64,000 bases of DNA from the NCBI GenBank assembly GCA_018001015.1, contig JAGNIV010000007.1, positions 82,082 through 146,081 on the forward strand, read 5' to 3'. The notes beneath the pieces are model-generated. The model did no database searches. It was not told the DNA's origin and saw nothing but the letters and a program-made list of their open reading frames with translations. Numbering within the stretch: position 1 is the stretch's first letter; every line of letters begins with the position of its first letter. Below, one piece after another: positions 17,246 through 27,312 of this stretch. The position numbers and the translations under genes were made by a program. The DNA comes from Phenylobacterium sp. GTDB lineage: Bacteria; Pseudomonadota; Alphaproteobacteria; Caulobacterales; Caulobacteraceae.

Positions 17246-17998
17246 TTGGCTGAGCCGGTCGTCGCCCTGGAGGCCGTCGAGGTCGACTACGCCAAGCGCG
17301 GCCGCGCGCTGGGGCCGTTCAGCCTGAGCATCGCGCCGGGCGAGATCGTCGCCCTGGTGGGCCCCTCCGGCTGCGGCAAGTCCACGGCCCTGCGGCTGCT
17401 GGCCGGGCTGGAGCAGCCCACCCGCGGGACCGTGGCCCGCACCGCCGGACGCGGCGAGACCTCGGTGGTCTTCCAGGCCCCGACGCTCGCGCCCTGGATG
17501 ACGGCGGTGGCCAATGTGGCCCTGCCCCTCGAGCTCTCCGGTGTCCCGAAGGCCCTGGCCCGAGCCCGCGCCGCCGCGGCCCTGGCCCGGGTCGGCCTGG
17601 CCGGCGCCGAGGAGGCCCGCCCGGCCCAGCTCTCCGGCGGCATGGCCATGCGGGCGTCCCTGGCTCGCGCCCTGGTCACCGAACCGCGCCTGCTGCTGCT
17701 GGACGAACCGTTCGCCGCCCTGGATGAGATCACCCGACGGTCGCTGGCCGACGACGTGCTGAAGCTGTGGCGCGAGACCCGGCCGGCCATCATCTTCGTC
17801 ACCCACAATGTCGAGGAGGCCGCCTATATGGCGTCCCGCGTGGCGGTGGTGACCCGGGGCCCGGGCCGGATCGCCGGGGAGGTTGTCGTACCCGGCCATC
17901 TGCCCCGGTTGATCGGCTTCCGCGCCACGCCGGAGTTCCGCGAGGCGGCCGAGGCGGTGTCGGACCTGCTGCTCAAGGGCTCGGAGATGGCGGCGTGA
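17246..17998 (+). CDS. ABC importer ATP-binding protein, SsuB/TauB-like
   Basis: 250 residues. Walker A G-P-S-G-C-G-K-S-T, signature L-S-G-G-M-A-M-R, Walker B L-L-L-L-D-E-P-F, H-loop T-H-N-V. Nucleotide-binding subunit of the SsuABC/TauABC class. The start is TTG at 17246, one base after the substrate-binding gene's stop, and its own stop overlaps the permease start by four bases. The call is firm for function, weak for substrate. Confidence 0.9.
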   Translation: MAEPVVALEAVEVDYAKRGRALGPFSLSIAPGEIVALVGPSGCGKSTALRLLAGLEQPTRGTVARTAGRGETSVVFQAPTLAPWMTAVANVALPLELSGVPKALARARAAAALARVGLAGAEEARPAQLSGGMAMRASLARALVTEPRLLLLDEPFAALDEITRRSLADDVLKLWRETRPAIIFVTHNVEEAAYMASRVAVVTRGPGRIAGEVVVPGHLPRLIGFRATPEFREAAEAVSDLLLKGSEMAA

Positions 17999-18762
17999 AC
18001 CGCGTCCTCGACATCCTGGCGCCCTTCGCCCTCATCACCCTGCTGCTGGCCGGCTGGGAGATCGCCTGCAGGGTGACGGGCGTGCCGGCCTATTTCCTGC
18101 CCGCCCCCTCCGACGTCGCCGTGGCCCTGGCCACCGATACGGCCAGCCTGATGCAGGCGGCCTGGAACACCCTTTCGGTCGCCCTGATCTCGTTGATCAT
18201 CGCCAGCCTGGTGGCCCAGGCCGTCGCCCTGCTGGTGGGCCTCAGCCCGCTGATAGACCGCGCGGTGCGGCCATTGGCCTCGGTTCTCCAGGTGACTCCG
18301 GTGGTGGCCATCGCCCCCCTGGTGCTGATCTGGGCGGGCATCGACCACCCCGAGCGGGCCATCGTGGCCCTGGCGGTGCTGGTGGCCTTCTTCCCGATCT
18401 TCTCCGGGGCGGTGACCGGCCTGAAGGCCGCCGACCCCGATCTGGAGCGGCTGTTTGATCTCTATGGCGCCAGCCGGTGGCAGCGGGTGCTGCGGCTGCG
18501 GCTGCCCTCGGCGGTGCCGTTTCTCCTGGAAGGTCATAAGGTTGGCGCCGGGCTGGCGGTGATCGGGGCCGTCGTGGCCGAGTTCGGCGCGGGGTCCGGG
18601 GGAGTGCGCGGCCTGGCTTGGCGCATCCTCGACGCGGGCAACAAACTTCAGACCGCCCGCATGATCGCCGCGCTGGTGGTGCTGGGCCTGATGGGGGTCG
18701 TGCTTCACGCCCTGCTTGAGCGCGCCGAGCGCGCGGGCCTCGCATGGTGGCGCGGGCGTTAA
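17995..18762 (+). CDS. ABC importer permease, SsuC/TauC-like
   Basis: 255 residues with about six membrane helices and the inner-membrane coupling motif E-x-x-x-x-L-x-G-A-S-R-x-x-x-x-x-x-x-x-x-P, here DLERLFDLYGASRWQRVLRL followed by RLPSAVP. The frame is open well upstream, but the GTG at 17995 overlaps the ATPase stop (GTGA) and gives the normal family length. It forms the membrane channel of the three-gene importer. Confidence 0.88.
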   Translation: MNRVLDILAPFALITLLLAGWEIACRVTGVPAYFLPAPSDVAVALATDTASLMQAAWNTLSVALISLIIASLVAQAVALLVGLSPLIDRAVRPLASVLQVTPVVAIAPLVLIWAGIDHPERAIVALAVLVAFFPIFSGAVTGLKAADPDLERLFDLYGASRWQRVLRLRLPSAVPFLLEGHKVGAGLAVIGAVVAEFGAGSGGVRGLAWRILDAGNKLQTARMIAALVVLGLMGVVLHALLERAERAGLAWWRGR

Positions 18763-18771
18763 AGACGCCCG

Positions 18772-18786
18772 TTAGCTCAGGGTTAA
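18772..18786 (+). promoter_or_regulatory. CtrA-box-like site
   Basis: TTAG-CTCAGGG-TTAA matches the CtrA pattern TTAA-N7-TTAA except for one base in the left half-site. It lies 24 bases upstream of the start at 18810, a position seen for CtrA-controlled promoters. One-base-off matches occur by chance, so this is only a candidate. Confidence 0.3.
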
Positions 18787-18809
18787 GCGACCGCGGCTAG
18801 CCTCGTGGG

Positions 18810-19511
18810 ATGATGCGCCTAGGCCTCGCCATCGCCGCCGTCGTGCGTGCGGTTACTCCCGGCTCCCAGGAGGATGACCGGGACCGATCCTATGAGCGCC
18901 CCGCCTACGAACAGCCGGCGCCGGCGCATACCGGCCCGATGCTGGGTTGGTCCAACAAGCGCGCCTATTCCACCACCGGCGGGCAACCCGGGCAGTTCCA
19001 GCGCCCCGAACCGATGGCGCTGGCCGGCCAGTTCACGCGCGGCCGCCAGGAAGCCGCCCCGGACCGTGACCTGCCGCCGCCGCCAGGCGAAGGCGGCCGG
19101 GTGACCTACCAGCCCCCCGCCTATACGCCCTTCATCCCCCAGGCCCCGTACCAGGCGCCGCGCCCCAGCGCGCCGGTCCCCTCCCTGGACCAGCAGACCA
19201 GCTCCTCGCCGCCGATCTACGCGCCGCCGCCCTCCAGCCTCTATGGCGGCCCCCCGCCCCTGCCGGAACAGGCCGCGGTGGCCGCCAGCCAGAAGGTCGC
19301 CGACGCCTCGGCGACCGCCCGCTCGGTGGGCGGCTCGTCCAAGCTCTATTCGATGCACCGGGCCTACGGCCTGGAACCCGACGTGATCACCGAGGTCGAA
19401 GGCGGCGACCGCTACGTCTTCATCGGCCCGCCCGATCCCCCCGCGCCCAAGGCCACCGACGACAGCGACGACGACAGTTCCGACAAGGCCGACGACGGTC
19501 GCCCGTTCTGA
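18810..19511 (+). CDS. Proline-rich hypothetical protein
   Basis: 233 residues. A short hydrophobic N terminus (MMRLGLAIAAVVRAV) could be an uncleaved anchor. The middle (about 30-150) is low-complexity, rich in Pro, Gln and Ala, and probably disordered. A more ordered segment follows near 165-205 (K-L-Y-S-M-H-R-A-Y-G-L-E-P-D), and the tail is strongly acidic (DDSDDDSSDKADDG). No domain is recognised. It lies seven bases upstream of a DUF2336 gene on the same strand, so the two are probably co-transcribed. Confidence 0.65.
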   Translation: MMRLGLAIAAVVRAVTPGSQEDDRDRSYERPAYEQPAPAHTGPMLGWSNKRAYSTTGGQPGQFQRPEPMALAGQFTRGRQEAAPDRDLPPPPGEGGRVTYQPPAYTPFIPQAPYQAPRPSAPVPSLDQQTSSSPPIYAPPPSSLYGGPPPLPEQAAVAASQKVADASATARSVGGSSKLYSMHRAYGLEPDVITEVEGGDRYVFIGPPDPPAPKATDDSDDDSSDKADDGRPF

Positions 19512-19518
19512 GACCCCG

Positions 19519-20616
19519 ATGACGCGCACCAAGCTTCACGACCTGATCGACCTGGCCCAGGAGCCCTCCAGCTCCCGGCGGCGTGAACTGCTGCGCGGCG
19601 TGACCGACCTGTTCTTCACCACCGACGAACCGCGCGCGGCGGCCGAGCTCTCCCTGTTCGACGATGTTCTGACCCAGCTGGCCGGGGAGATGGAGGAAGC
19701 CGTCCGCGTCGAGCTGGCGCAACGGATGTCGGGCGTCGATCCGGCGCCCGCCGGCCTGATCCGCAGCCTGGCCCGCGACGAGTCCATCGAGGTGGCGCGG
19801 CCGCTGCTTGAAGGCTCCACCGCGCTCACCGAGGACGACCTGCTTTCGGTGGCCCGCACGCGCGGCCAGGACCACCTGCGCGCCATCAGCCAACGCCCCG
19901 TGGTCTCCGAGGCGGTCTCCGAGGCTATTGTTGAACGTGGCGACGACGAGACGCTCGGGACCCTGCTGGCCAACCAGGGCGCGGAGATGTCGCGCGAGAC
20001 CCACGAGATGGTCGTCGACCGCGCCGCAGAGAACCCCGCCCTGCACGCCGCGGTGGTGGCCCGCAAGTCAATGCCGGCCGACCTGCTGAACGAGATGTAC
20101 TTTGTGGTGGAGGCCCGGCTGCGCGACCAGATCCTGGAGCGCAACCGCGACATCGATCCCGACGAACTGGACGAGGCCCTGGCCGTCGGCCGCAAGACCC
20201 TGGCCGCCCGCGACGGCGCCCTGCCCGCCGACTATGTGGAGGCCGAGAAGGCCGTGCGCATCCTGAGGCTGCGCGGGGCCATCACCCCGCCGGTGCTGGC
20301 AGGCTTCCTGCGCAACCGCGAGACCACCAAGTTCCTGGTGGCGCTGTGCGAGCTGGCCGACATCGATTTCCACACCGCGCGACGGATCCTGGAGCGCCGC
20401 GAGCTGGACGCGCTCTCCATCGTCTGCAAGGCGGCGGGCTTCGACCGCTCGCTGTACCTGACCTTCGCCGTTCTGATCCTCGACCGCGATAGCAACGCCA
20501 TGGGCCGGGCGCGCGAGTATGGCGAGCTCTACGAGAACCTGCCCCGCGAAGCCGCCCAACGCACCATCCGCTTCTGGCGCATGCGCCGCCAGACGGGCGA
20601 CGTGGCTGCGGCCTAA
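19519..20616 (+). CDS. DUF2336 family protein
   Basis: 365 residues, all-helical, HEAT-like. The order D-L-I-D-L-A-x-E...R-R-E-L-L-R-G-V-T-D-L-F at the N terminus and the central region with repeated L-A-R-D-E-S-I-E-V-A-R-P-L-L-E match DUF2336, an alphaproteobacterial family of unknown function. A second DUF2336 gene is at 31835-33046. Its partner upstream is the proline-rich protein. Cytosolic by lack of signal. Confidence 0.82.
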   Translation: MTRTKLHDLIDLAQEPSSSRRRELLRGVTDLFFTTDEPRAAAELSLFDDVLTQLAGEMEEAVRVELAQRMSGVDPAPAGLIRSLARDESIEVARPLLEGSTALTEDDLLSVARTRGQDHLRAISQRPVVSEAVSEAIVERGDDETLGTLLANQGAEMSRETHEMVVDRAAENPALHAAVVARKSMPADLLNEMYFVVEARLRDQILERNRDIDPDELDEALAVGRKTLAARDGALPADYVEAEKAVRILRLRGAITPPVLAGFLRNRETTKFLVALCELADIDFHTARRILERRELDALSIVCKAAGFDRSLYLTFAVLILDRDSNAMGRAREYGELYENLPREAAQRTIRFWRMRRQTGDVAAA

Positions 20617-20628
20617 GACTTCAACAGA

Positions 20629-22002
20629 TCAGTAGGCCGCGCGTGGGCTCGTGTGGGATAGGCGGCCCAGGGCGTCCGACGCGATGATGCTCAGCGAGCG
20701 CAGCCCCTGCTCGGCGAAAACGTCGAGGGCCGCGTTCAGGGCGTGGGCGGCGGCGGCCCGTTCGCCGCGGTCGCGGCCGGTGATGTCCAGACGAGCCTCA
20801 TAGAGACGCGCCAGGTTGACCTGCAGCAGAGCCCAGGCGGTGGGATCGCGGCCCGGCGACATGCTGGTCAGCTCGATGCGGAAGGCCGTCTCGGCGGCGT
20901 CGAGCACATTGAGATCGCCGGAAAGCTCGGCGCAACGGGCCAGGCACAGGGCGCGGTTGGAGGCGGCGACGGCGCGCAGGGCCAGGGCCGGAATCTCCTT
21001 CAGCACCATGGCGGCGCGGTCGTAGCAGGTGACGGCCTGTTCGTAGGCCCGTTCGCTGGCGCCGGCCTCGCCGAGCGCTTGCAGGCTTTCGGCCAGAGAG
21101 GTCTGGAGGCGGGCCCAGTCCATAGGACTGTGCTCGCGATTGAGTTCGTTGAGCACGTCGGCCAGGCCGTTGACGGCCTCGGCGACGCTGTCGATCTGGC
21201 CGGCGGCATCCCCCAGCAGGGCCATCGCCTGGCCGCGCATCGCGGCGGCGCGGGCCCAGGTCAAGGGTTCATAGGCGGAGTCCAGCCCATCGACGGCGGC
21301 CTCGGCGTCATCGAGCGCCTGCCGCAGCAGGTCACGATCCTTCAGGCGCGCGCCCCAGCCCAGCAACAGGTCGGCGCGGACCAGCCGGGCCTCGACCGCC
21401 AACAGGCGCGCGGCGCGGCAGCGTTTGGTGAGAACCATCAGGCCTTGGATGGGAACCGTGAAGCGGGCGGCCACCACGCGGGCGGCCTGGGCGTCTCCCG
21501 TGCCCATGCGCGAGCGGCCTTCCAGGGCGGCGATGCCGACATCGGCAAGCGGCAAGGCCAGACCGCCTCGGGCGGCGGCGCGGGCTTCGCGGAAGGCGAG
21601 GTCGGCGGCGGCGTTCAGGCCGTCATCACCGAACAGCTCAGCCCCCAGCATGGCGCAGAAGGCCTGTTCGCAGCGAGCGCGGGCCCAGCCGTCGGGGCGG
21701 CGGTTGCGGTCAAAGAGATCGGCGGCGGCCTCGGCGGTGGCGGCGGCCTTGCGCAGGGCCAAAGCGTCGCCCGACCGGCGGGCGACCTCGCGCCAGACGA
21801 TGGCGGCCTCCAACCGGCGCTGGGCGCGATCGGCGGCGCCGATCCGGCCGGCGGCGACGTCGGCGGCCTTGGCCTCGGTCTTCAAGAGTTCCAGGTCCAG
21901 CAATTCCAGCAGCGAGGAGTCGCCGCCGGTCAGGCCGTCGCGCGGGGTGTTCAGGCCTTCCGCGCCAAACAGGCGCTTAAGTTCACGACCGAACTCGAAC
22001 AT
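20629..22002 (-). CDS. TPR-like repeat protein, hypothetical
   Basis: 457 residues from ATG 22002 (an upstream in-frame start at 22035 is possible). It is Ala/Leu/Arg-rich and helical throughout. Repeating units carry P-x-x-W-A-R/L-x-x-x-x-x-L-A (for example SPMDWARLQTSLAESL and DPTAWALLQVNLARL), a TPR variant. No signal or membrane segment. The function is unknown; TPR proteins scaffold complexes. It is convergent with the DUF2336 gene and ends 12 bases from it. Confidence 0.7.
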   Translation of the reverse strand: MFEFGRELKRLFGAEGLNTPRDGLTGGDSSLLELLDLELLKTEAKAADVAAGRIGAADRAQRRLEAAIVWREVARRSGDALALRKAAATAEAAADLFDRNRRPDGWARARCEQAFCAMLGAELFGDDGLNAAADLAFREARAAARGGLALPLADVGIAALEGRSRMGTGDAQAARVVAARFTVPIQGLMVLTKRCRAARLLAVEARLVRADLLLGWGARLKDRDLLRQALDDAEAAVDGLDSAYEPLTWARAAAMRGQAMALLGDAAGQIDSVAEAVNGLADVLNELNREHSPMDWARLQTSLAESLQALGEAGASERAYEQAVTCYDRAAMVLKEIPALALRAVAASNRALCLARCAELSGDLNVLDAAETAFRIELTSMSPGRDPTAWALLQVNLARLYEARLDITGRDRGERAAAAHALNAALDVFAEQGLRSLSIIASDALGRLSHTSPRAAY

Positions 22003-22158
22003 GACGCGGCTCCGATCACCCTGGCGTCTCAACACGGGACGCCTGTCGTGGGTTCAGACCGGAAGGAGCAAAGCCGGGTCCGAGATCGTAAACAAGTGGT
22101 TAATCAGTGTGTTATGGTTAACGGAATACGAATTTTCGCTTTTGACGCGAAATCGGCC

Positions 22159-22893
22159 CTAGCCGAAGATCGCCGCCTCGCCGGCCTCATCCAGCACCCG
22201 CCATTGGCCGGCCGCCAAATCCCCCGGCAGGTCCAGCCCGCCAATCCGGTCGCGGTGCAGGGCCGTGACGTGGTTGCCGACGGCGGCGAACATCCGGCGG
22301 ACCTGATGATAACGACCCTCGGTGATGGTCAGCGACGCCTCGGTCGGCGAGATCACGGTCAGTTCGGCCGGCGCCAGCGGCGTGTCCTCGCTGTCGAGCA
22401 TCAGGTCGCCGGCGGCGAAGATCGCGCCCTCCTCCCCGCTCATCGGCCGGTCGAGGGTCGCCAGGTAACGCTTGGAGACGTGGGCGCGGGGTGAGATCAC
22501 CCGGTGCAGCAGATCGCCGTCATCGGTGATCAGCAATAGGCCGGACGTATCCTTGTCCAGGCGGCCGATGGTGGACAGGCCCGGCATGCGGGCGCGCCAG
22601 CGGGTGGGCAGCAGTTCATAGACGCTACGGCCGGCCTCGCGGTGGGAGCAGACCACGCCCAGCGGCTTGTGCATGATGAGCGTCAGAGGCGCGGGTGGAT
22701 CGACGGCCACGCCGGAAATTGTCAGGCGGGTCGGCAACTCGCGGACAATGGGAACCTTGGCGCCGGCGTCCTTCAGGGTCACGCCGTCCAGCACCACCCC
22801 GCCGGCGCGGACCAGGGCGTTGACCTCGCGCCGCGAGCCGTAGCCCAGATTGGCCAACAGGCGGTCAAGCCGCGCCATCGGCGGCCGGCTCAC
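22159..22893 (-). CDS. rsuA: 16S rRNA pseudouridine synthase, RsuA/RluB family
   Basis: 244 residues. N-terminal S4 RNA-binding domain (R-L-D-R-L-L-A-N-L-G-Y-G-S-R-R-E-V), then the catalytic domain with G-R-L-D-K-D-T-S-G-L-L-L, which contains the catalytic Asp. The family isomerises uridine in rRNA (U516 for RsuA). The GTG start at 22893 overlaps the stop of the upstream methyltransferase (GTGA), so the two rRNA-modification genes are coupled; ATG 22878 is an alternative. RluB and RluE cannot be excluded by sequence inspection. Confidence 0.85.
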   Translation of the reverse strand: MSRPPMARLDRLLANLGYGSRREVNALVRAGGVVLDGVTLKDAGAKVPIVRELPTRLTISGVAVDPPAPLTLIMHKPLGVVCSHREAGRSVYELLPTRWRARMPGLSTIGRLDKDTSGLLLITDDGDLLHRVISPRAHVSKRYLATLDRPMSGEEGAIFAAGDLMLDSEDTPLAPAELTVISPTEASLTITEGRYHQVRRMFAAVGNHVTALHRDRIGGLDLPGDLAAGQWRVLDEAGEAAIFG

Positions 22894-23786
22894 TTGCGCG
22901 CCTCGTAGATCTTGTAGCCGCCCGCCTCGGCCCGCAGCTCGACCTTGGAGAAGGCCGCGGTCAGGGGCCGCTCATAGGGCAGGTGGCGGTTGGCGGTGAG
23001 CCAGCAGGTCCCGCCCTTGCGCAGGGCCTTGGCTGCGGTCTCGATGAAGGCGACGCCCAACGCCCGGTCTTCCGCGCCCCCGTCGTGGAAGGGCGGGTTC
23101 ATCACCACGAAATCGAGATCGGTCAGGCCGGCCTGGCGCACATCGCCCCAGACGATGGTGGCGCGCGGGTCGGTGACGTTCCTGGCGGCCGCCTCGACGG
23201 CGCGGCGGTCGATGTCCATTAGGGTGAGGCTCTTCACATCCGGGCTGGCCAGGACGGTCAGGGCCAGGATGCCGATGCCGGCCCCGAAGTCCGCGCCCTT
23301 GCCCTTCAGGGGGCCGAGACTGGCGATCAGCAGGGCGCTGCCGGGATCGACCCGGTCCCAGCTGAAGACGCCGGGCTGGCTCCAAAGCTCGCCCATCTGC
23401 AGCGGAGCGCCCTTGGCGACGGCGGAGTCGAGGCCAGTGATGGCCTCGGGGCGGGCGACCGTGCAGATGCGGTTGTGCTTGCGGGACTCCTCGAAGACCT
23501 CGCAGCCGAAGGCCTCCAGTGACTTCTTCAGCCGCGAGCCGCCCTTGTCCTTGGGCGCGAAGGCGGTGAGCCGGCCGCCCGGCTTCAGCACCCGCAGGGC
23601 CTGGGCCAGGGCGTAGTCGCGCTCGGCCGTACCCGGCGGGGCGGCGATCACCGCCTCGTCCAGGCTGGCGGCGGCCAGACTCTCCAGGGCGGTCGAGCCC
23701 GGCAGAATCGGCGAGACCTGGAGCGCCCCGATCGGCACATCGACCAGATTATAGGGCGGCGTCCCGTAGACGATCGCGGCGGCCAC
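22890..23786 (-). CDS. Class I methyltransferase, RsmC-like
   Basis: 298 residues from a GTG start. A degenerate N-terminal domain (1-130) is followed by a Rossmann methyltransferase with G-A-D-F-G-A-G-I-G-I-L (SAM site) and the N2-guanine catalytic motif N-P-P-F-H-D-G. This arrangement is that of RsmC, which methylates G1207 of 16S rRNA, and of RlmG. It lies four bases after prfC and is coupled to rsuA, giving a translation-related operon prfC-rsmC-rsuA. Confidence 0.82.
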   Translation of the reverse strand: MAAAIVYGTPPYNLVDVPIGALQVSPILPGSTALESLAAASLDEAVIAAPPGTAERDYALAQALRVLKPGGRLTAFAPKDKGGSRLKKSLEAFGCEVFEESRKHNRICTVARPEAITGLDSAVAKGAPLQMGELWSQPGVFSWDRVDPGSALLIASLGPLKGKGADFGAGIGILALTVLASPDVKSLTLMDIDRRAVEAAARNVTDPRATIVWGDVRQAGLTDLDFVVMNPPFHDGGAEDRALGVAFIETAAKALRKGGTCWLTANRHLPYERPLTAAFSKVELRAEAGGYKIYEARK

Positions 23787-23790
23787 GGCC

Positions 23791-25392
<1,602 letters not shown>

Positions 25393-25436
25393 GGGCGGGG
25401 ACTAGCGCAGGCGGAGCCTCGACGCTAGCGGTCGGG

Positions 25437-25817
25437 CTAGGCCGCGAGGCGTTTCCAGACCTGCCGATCGGTCCAGATCTTGTCCATTTCCCCGTCGTGC
25501 TGCCGCTTGGCCAGGAGGGTCATGATCTCGAAGTCAACGTTCAGGTAGCGCATCGTCACCTCGTCCGGGTCGCAGCCGAAGTGCGGGGCGACGAACAGCG
25601 CGGCGTTGATGGCCGGAGCCTTGGCCATGATCAACAGGCCCAGGCGCTTGGCGCGCTCGGGGCGGCGATGATGCAGCAGGGGGCTTTCAGCATAGAGTTC
25701 CTGCCCCAGGCGGCTGACCGCGTTGAAGGGCAGCTCTCGGAACCGGCGGTTCGTGAGCTTGGGCGTCATCTTCATGCCGTCGAGGTTCAGAACCACGTCG
25801 TTCATCAGGAAAAGCAT
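25437..25817 (-). CDS. Hypothetical protein
   Basis: 126 residues from ATG 25817 (ATG 25805 also possible). The sequence is orderly, with no signal peptide: M-N-D-V-V-L-N-L-D-G near the start, a basic centre (HHRRPERAKRL) and a conserved-looking P-H-F-G-C-D-P-D-E-V. I do not recognise the family. Codon use is like that of its neighbours, which supports a real gene. Confidence 0.55.
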   Translation of the reverse strand: MLFLMNDVVLNLDGMKMTPKLTNRRFRELPFNAVSRLGQELYAESPLLHHRRPERAKRLGLLIMAKAPAINAALFVAPHFGCDPDEVTMRYLNVDFEIMTLLAKRQHDGEMDKIWTDRQVWKRLAA

Positions 25818-25925
25818 GGGCGAATACGCGAAGGGCTGGGCTTGGGGGAGCACAGCGCCAATGTCGCAGGCCTGACTTTCAGGTCAGTGCACAAAGGCGA
25901 TGAATTGGCCGGTAACTCTGTGGTC

Positions 25926-26258
25926 TCAGCCGTCCTCGACCGGCTCGGTCAAGAAGTGGCGGCCCTGCTTGTCCTCGATGTCGATCACCCAGAGATCGGG
26001 GTCGATGCGCAGGGCGCGCTGGATGTAGCGATCCAGGTCGGCCTCGCTGTCGAACAGGGACGGCCGCATCCAGATGCGCTCGCCGTCGCCACGGGTCGCC
26101 TCGGAATAGAGCCGGGTGGTCCTATCCCCCAGGTTCAGCACCTTGACCAACACGCTGCCCGCCCGTGCGTCACCCTTGCGCGCCACGACGCCGAAGCCGC
26201 CGGCCAGTTCGGCGCGGCGGATCAGGGCGGCCACCCAGATGTCCGTGGACAGCATCAT
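25926..26258 (-). CDS. DUF1491 family protein
   Basis: About 110 residues. The start is placed at the double ATG (26258/26255) because the DUF1491 pattern begins there: L-x-T-x-I-W-V-A-A-L-I-R-R-A-E, then G-D-A-R-A-G-S-V-L-V-K-V. The C terminus has D-P-D-L-W-V-I-D-I-E-D. A small alphaproteobacterial family of unknown function. The frame stays open upstream to 26360, but that extension is unlike the family. Confidence 0.78.
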   Translation of the reverse strand: MMLSTDIWVAALIRRAELAGGFGVVARKGDARAGSVLVKVLNLGDRTTRLYSEATRGDGERIWMRPSLFDSEADLDRYIQRALRIDPDLWVIDIEDKQGRHFLTEPVEDG

Positions 26259-26347
26259 GTCGCGGCAAAGGCTCTCGTAACGGACCGGAAAGGGCGAGCG
26301 GTCTAGGTTGGGGTCAAGGTCCCGAACATACGGGACAATGAGAGAGC

Positions 26348-27262
26348 ATGACGAGCACAACGCACAACAAAGTGCGGCGCCCGGCGTGTTGGTGGATGGG
26401 GACCAGCCTGGCCGTGGCGATCGCGGCCACGCCGGGGCTGGCGTGCGCAGGCAGTGTCGACCTCTTCTACGAACGCACGGTGATGACCGCGGCTGACGCG
26501 CGATGCGGCCTGTTCACAGGTCCCGTCGGTTCGGCCCTGGCCGCCGCCCAGGCCCAGGCGCGGGGCGCGGCCCTGCGCGCCGGCGCGGACCGGGCGACGC
26601 TCAACGCGGTGGCGCGCCGCGCCGCCCAGAAGGCTGAGGCCGTGCCGTGCGACTCCGCCGACATCGACGCCGCCGCCAGCCGGGTGCGGACCGCCTTCGA
26701 GGGTTATGCCAAGCTCATCAAGATGGACTATCCCGGCGATGTCTCGGCCTGGCGAGCCGACCGCAGCTCATCGTCCACAGGCGCTCGTTGGCGCTTGATC
26801 CAGGACGGCGGCTTCGATGGCGGCCGCATGGCCTTTGGCTTGGCAGGCCGCGCCGGCGCCAACCGGCTGATGGCGGTGGCCACCTTCACAGACGGGGGCG
26901 AGCCCTATGCCGCGCGGCTGGTGCTGCGCAATGTGGACCTGACGCTGGGTCCCTATCTGGACACCCGGGGCGAGAGCCTGGATCGACTGCCACTCACCCG
27001 CCGTCTGCCGCCGGTGAGCGCCCAGACCGCCTATTCCGCCGAGGCGCGCAGCCGCGCGGGCCTGGATCTGCTCCCCAAGGACGTGAAGACCGGTTGGGCC
27101 TTCCGCTTCCCGGCGGAGGCGGCCCGCGCGCTCTCGGGGCTGGATCCGCGCGAGGCGGTGATGGTGGAGTTCCTGTTCGCCGGCGACACCACGCGCAGAG
27201 CCTATGTCGAGGTCGGCGACTTCGCCGCGGGCCGGGCCTTCCTACAGACGGCTAGCCGGTAA
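26348..27262 (+). CDS. Exported hypothetical protein
   Basis: 304 residues. A signal peptide with basic start and hydrophobic core (S-L-A-V-A-I-A-A-T-P-G-L-A-C-A) ends near 35. The mature protein begins G-S-V-D-L-F-Y-E-R-T-V-M and carries two cysteines in the first 90 residues (R-C-G-L, P-C-D-S) that could form a disulfide. The C-terminal half looks like a beta-rich domain. No family recognised. It is divergent from the DUF1491 gene and ends at a bidirectional terminator. Confidence 0.65.
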   Translation: MTSTTHNKVRRPACWWMGTSLAVAIAATPGLACAGSVDLFYERTVMTAADARCGLFTGPVGSALAAAQAQARGAALRAGADRATLNAVARRAAQKAEAVPCDSADIDAAASRVRTAFEGYAKLIKMDYPGDVSAWRADRSSSSTGARWRLIQDGGFDGGRMAFGLAGRAGANRLMAVATFTDGGEPYAARLVLRNVDLTLGPYLDTRGESLDRLPLTRRLPPVSAQTAYSAEARSRAGLDLLPKDVKTGWAFRFPAEAARALSGLDPREAVMVEFLFAGDTTRRAYVEVGDFAAGRAFLQTASR

Positions 27263-27272
27263 GCCAAAAACA

Positions 27273-27304
27273 CCGCTCAACCCGGTCTTCGACGGGATGA
27301 GCGG
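27273..27304. terminator. Bidirectional hairpin between convergent genes
   Basis: CCGCTCA-a-CCCG pairs with CGGG-a-TGAGCGG around an 8-base loop, between the exported protein (ends 27262) and the DivJ-like kinase (ends 27313). The right arm CGGGATGAGCGG is identical to the right arm of the hairpin at 39003-39034. Confidence 0.65.
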
Positions 27305-27312
27305 ATTGTGGG

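Noticed and set aside
20743-22494. 583-codon frame opposite the TPR-like gene
   Set aside because: Gly/Gln/Ala-rich product typical of antisense frames in high-GC DNA. The minus-strand TPR-like and rsuA genes account for the region.
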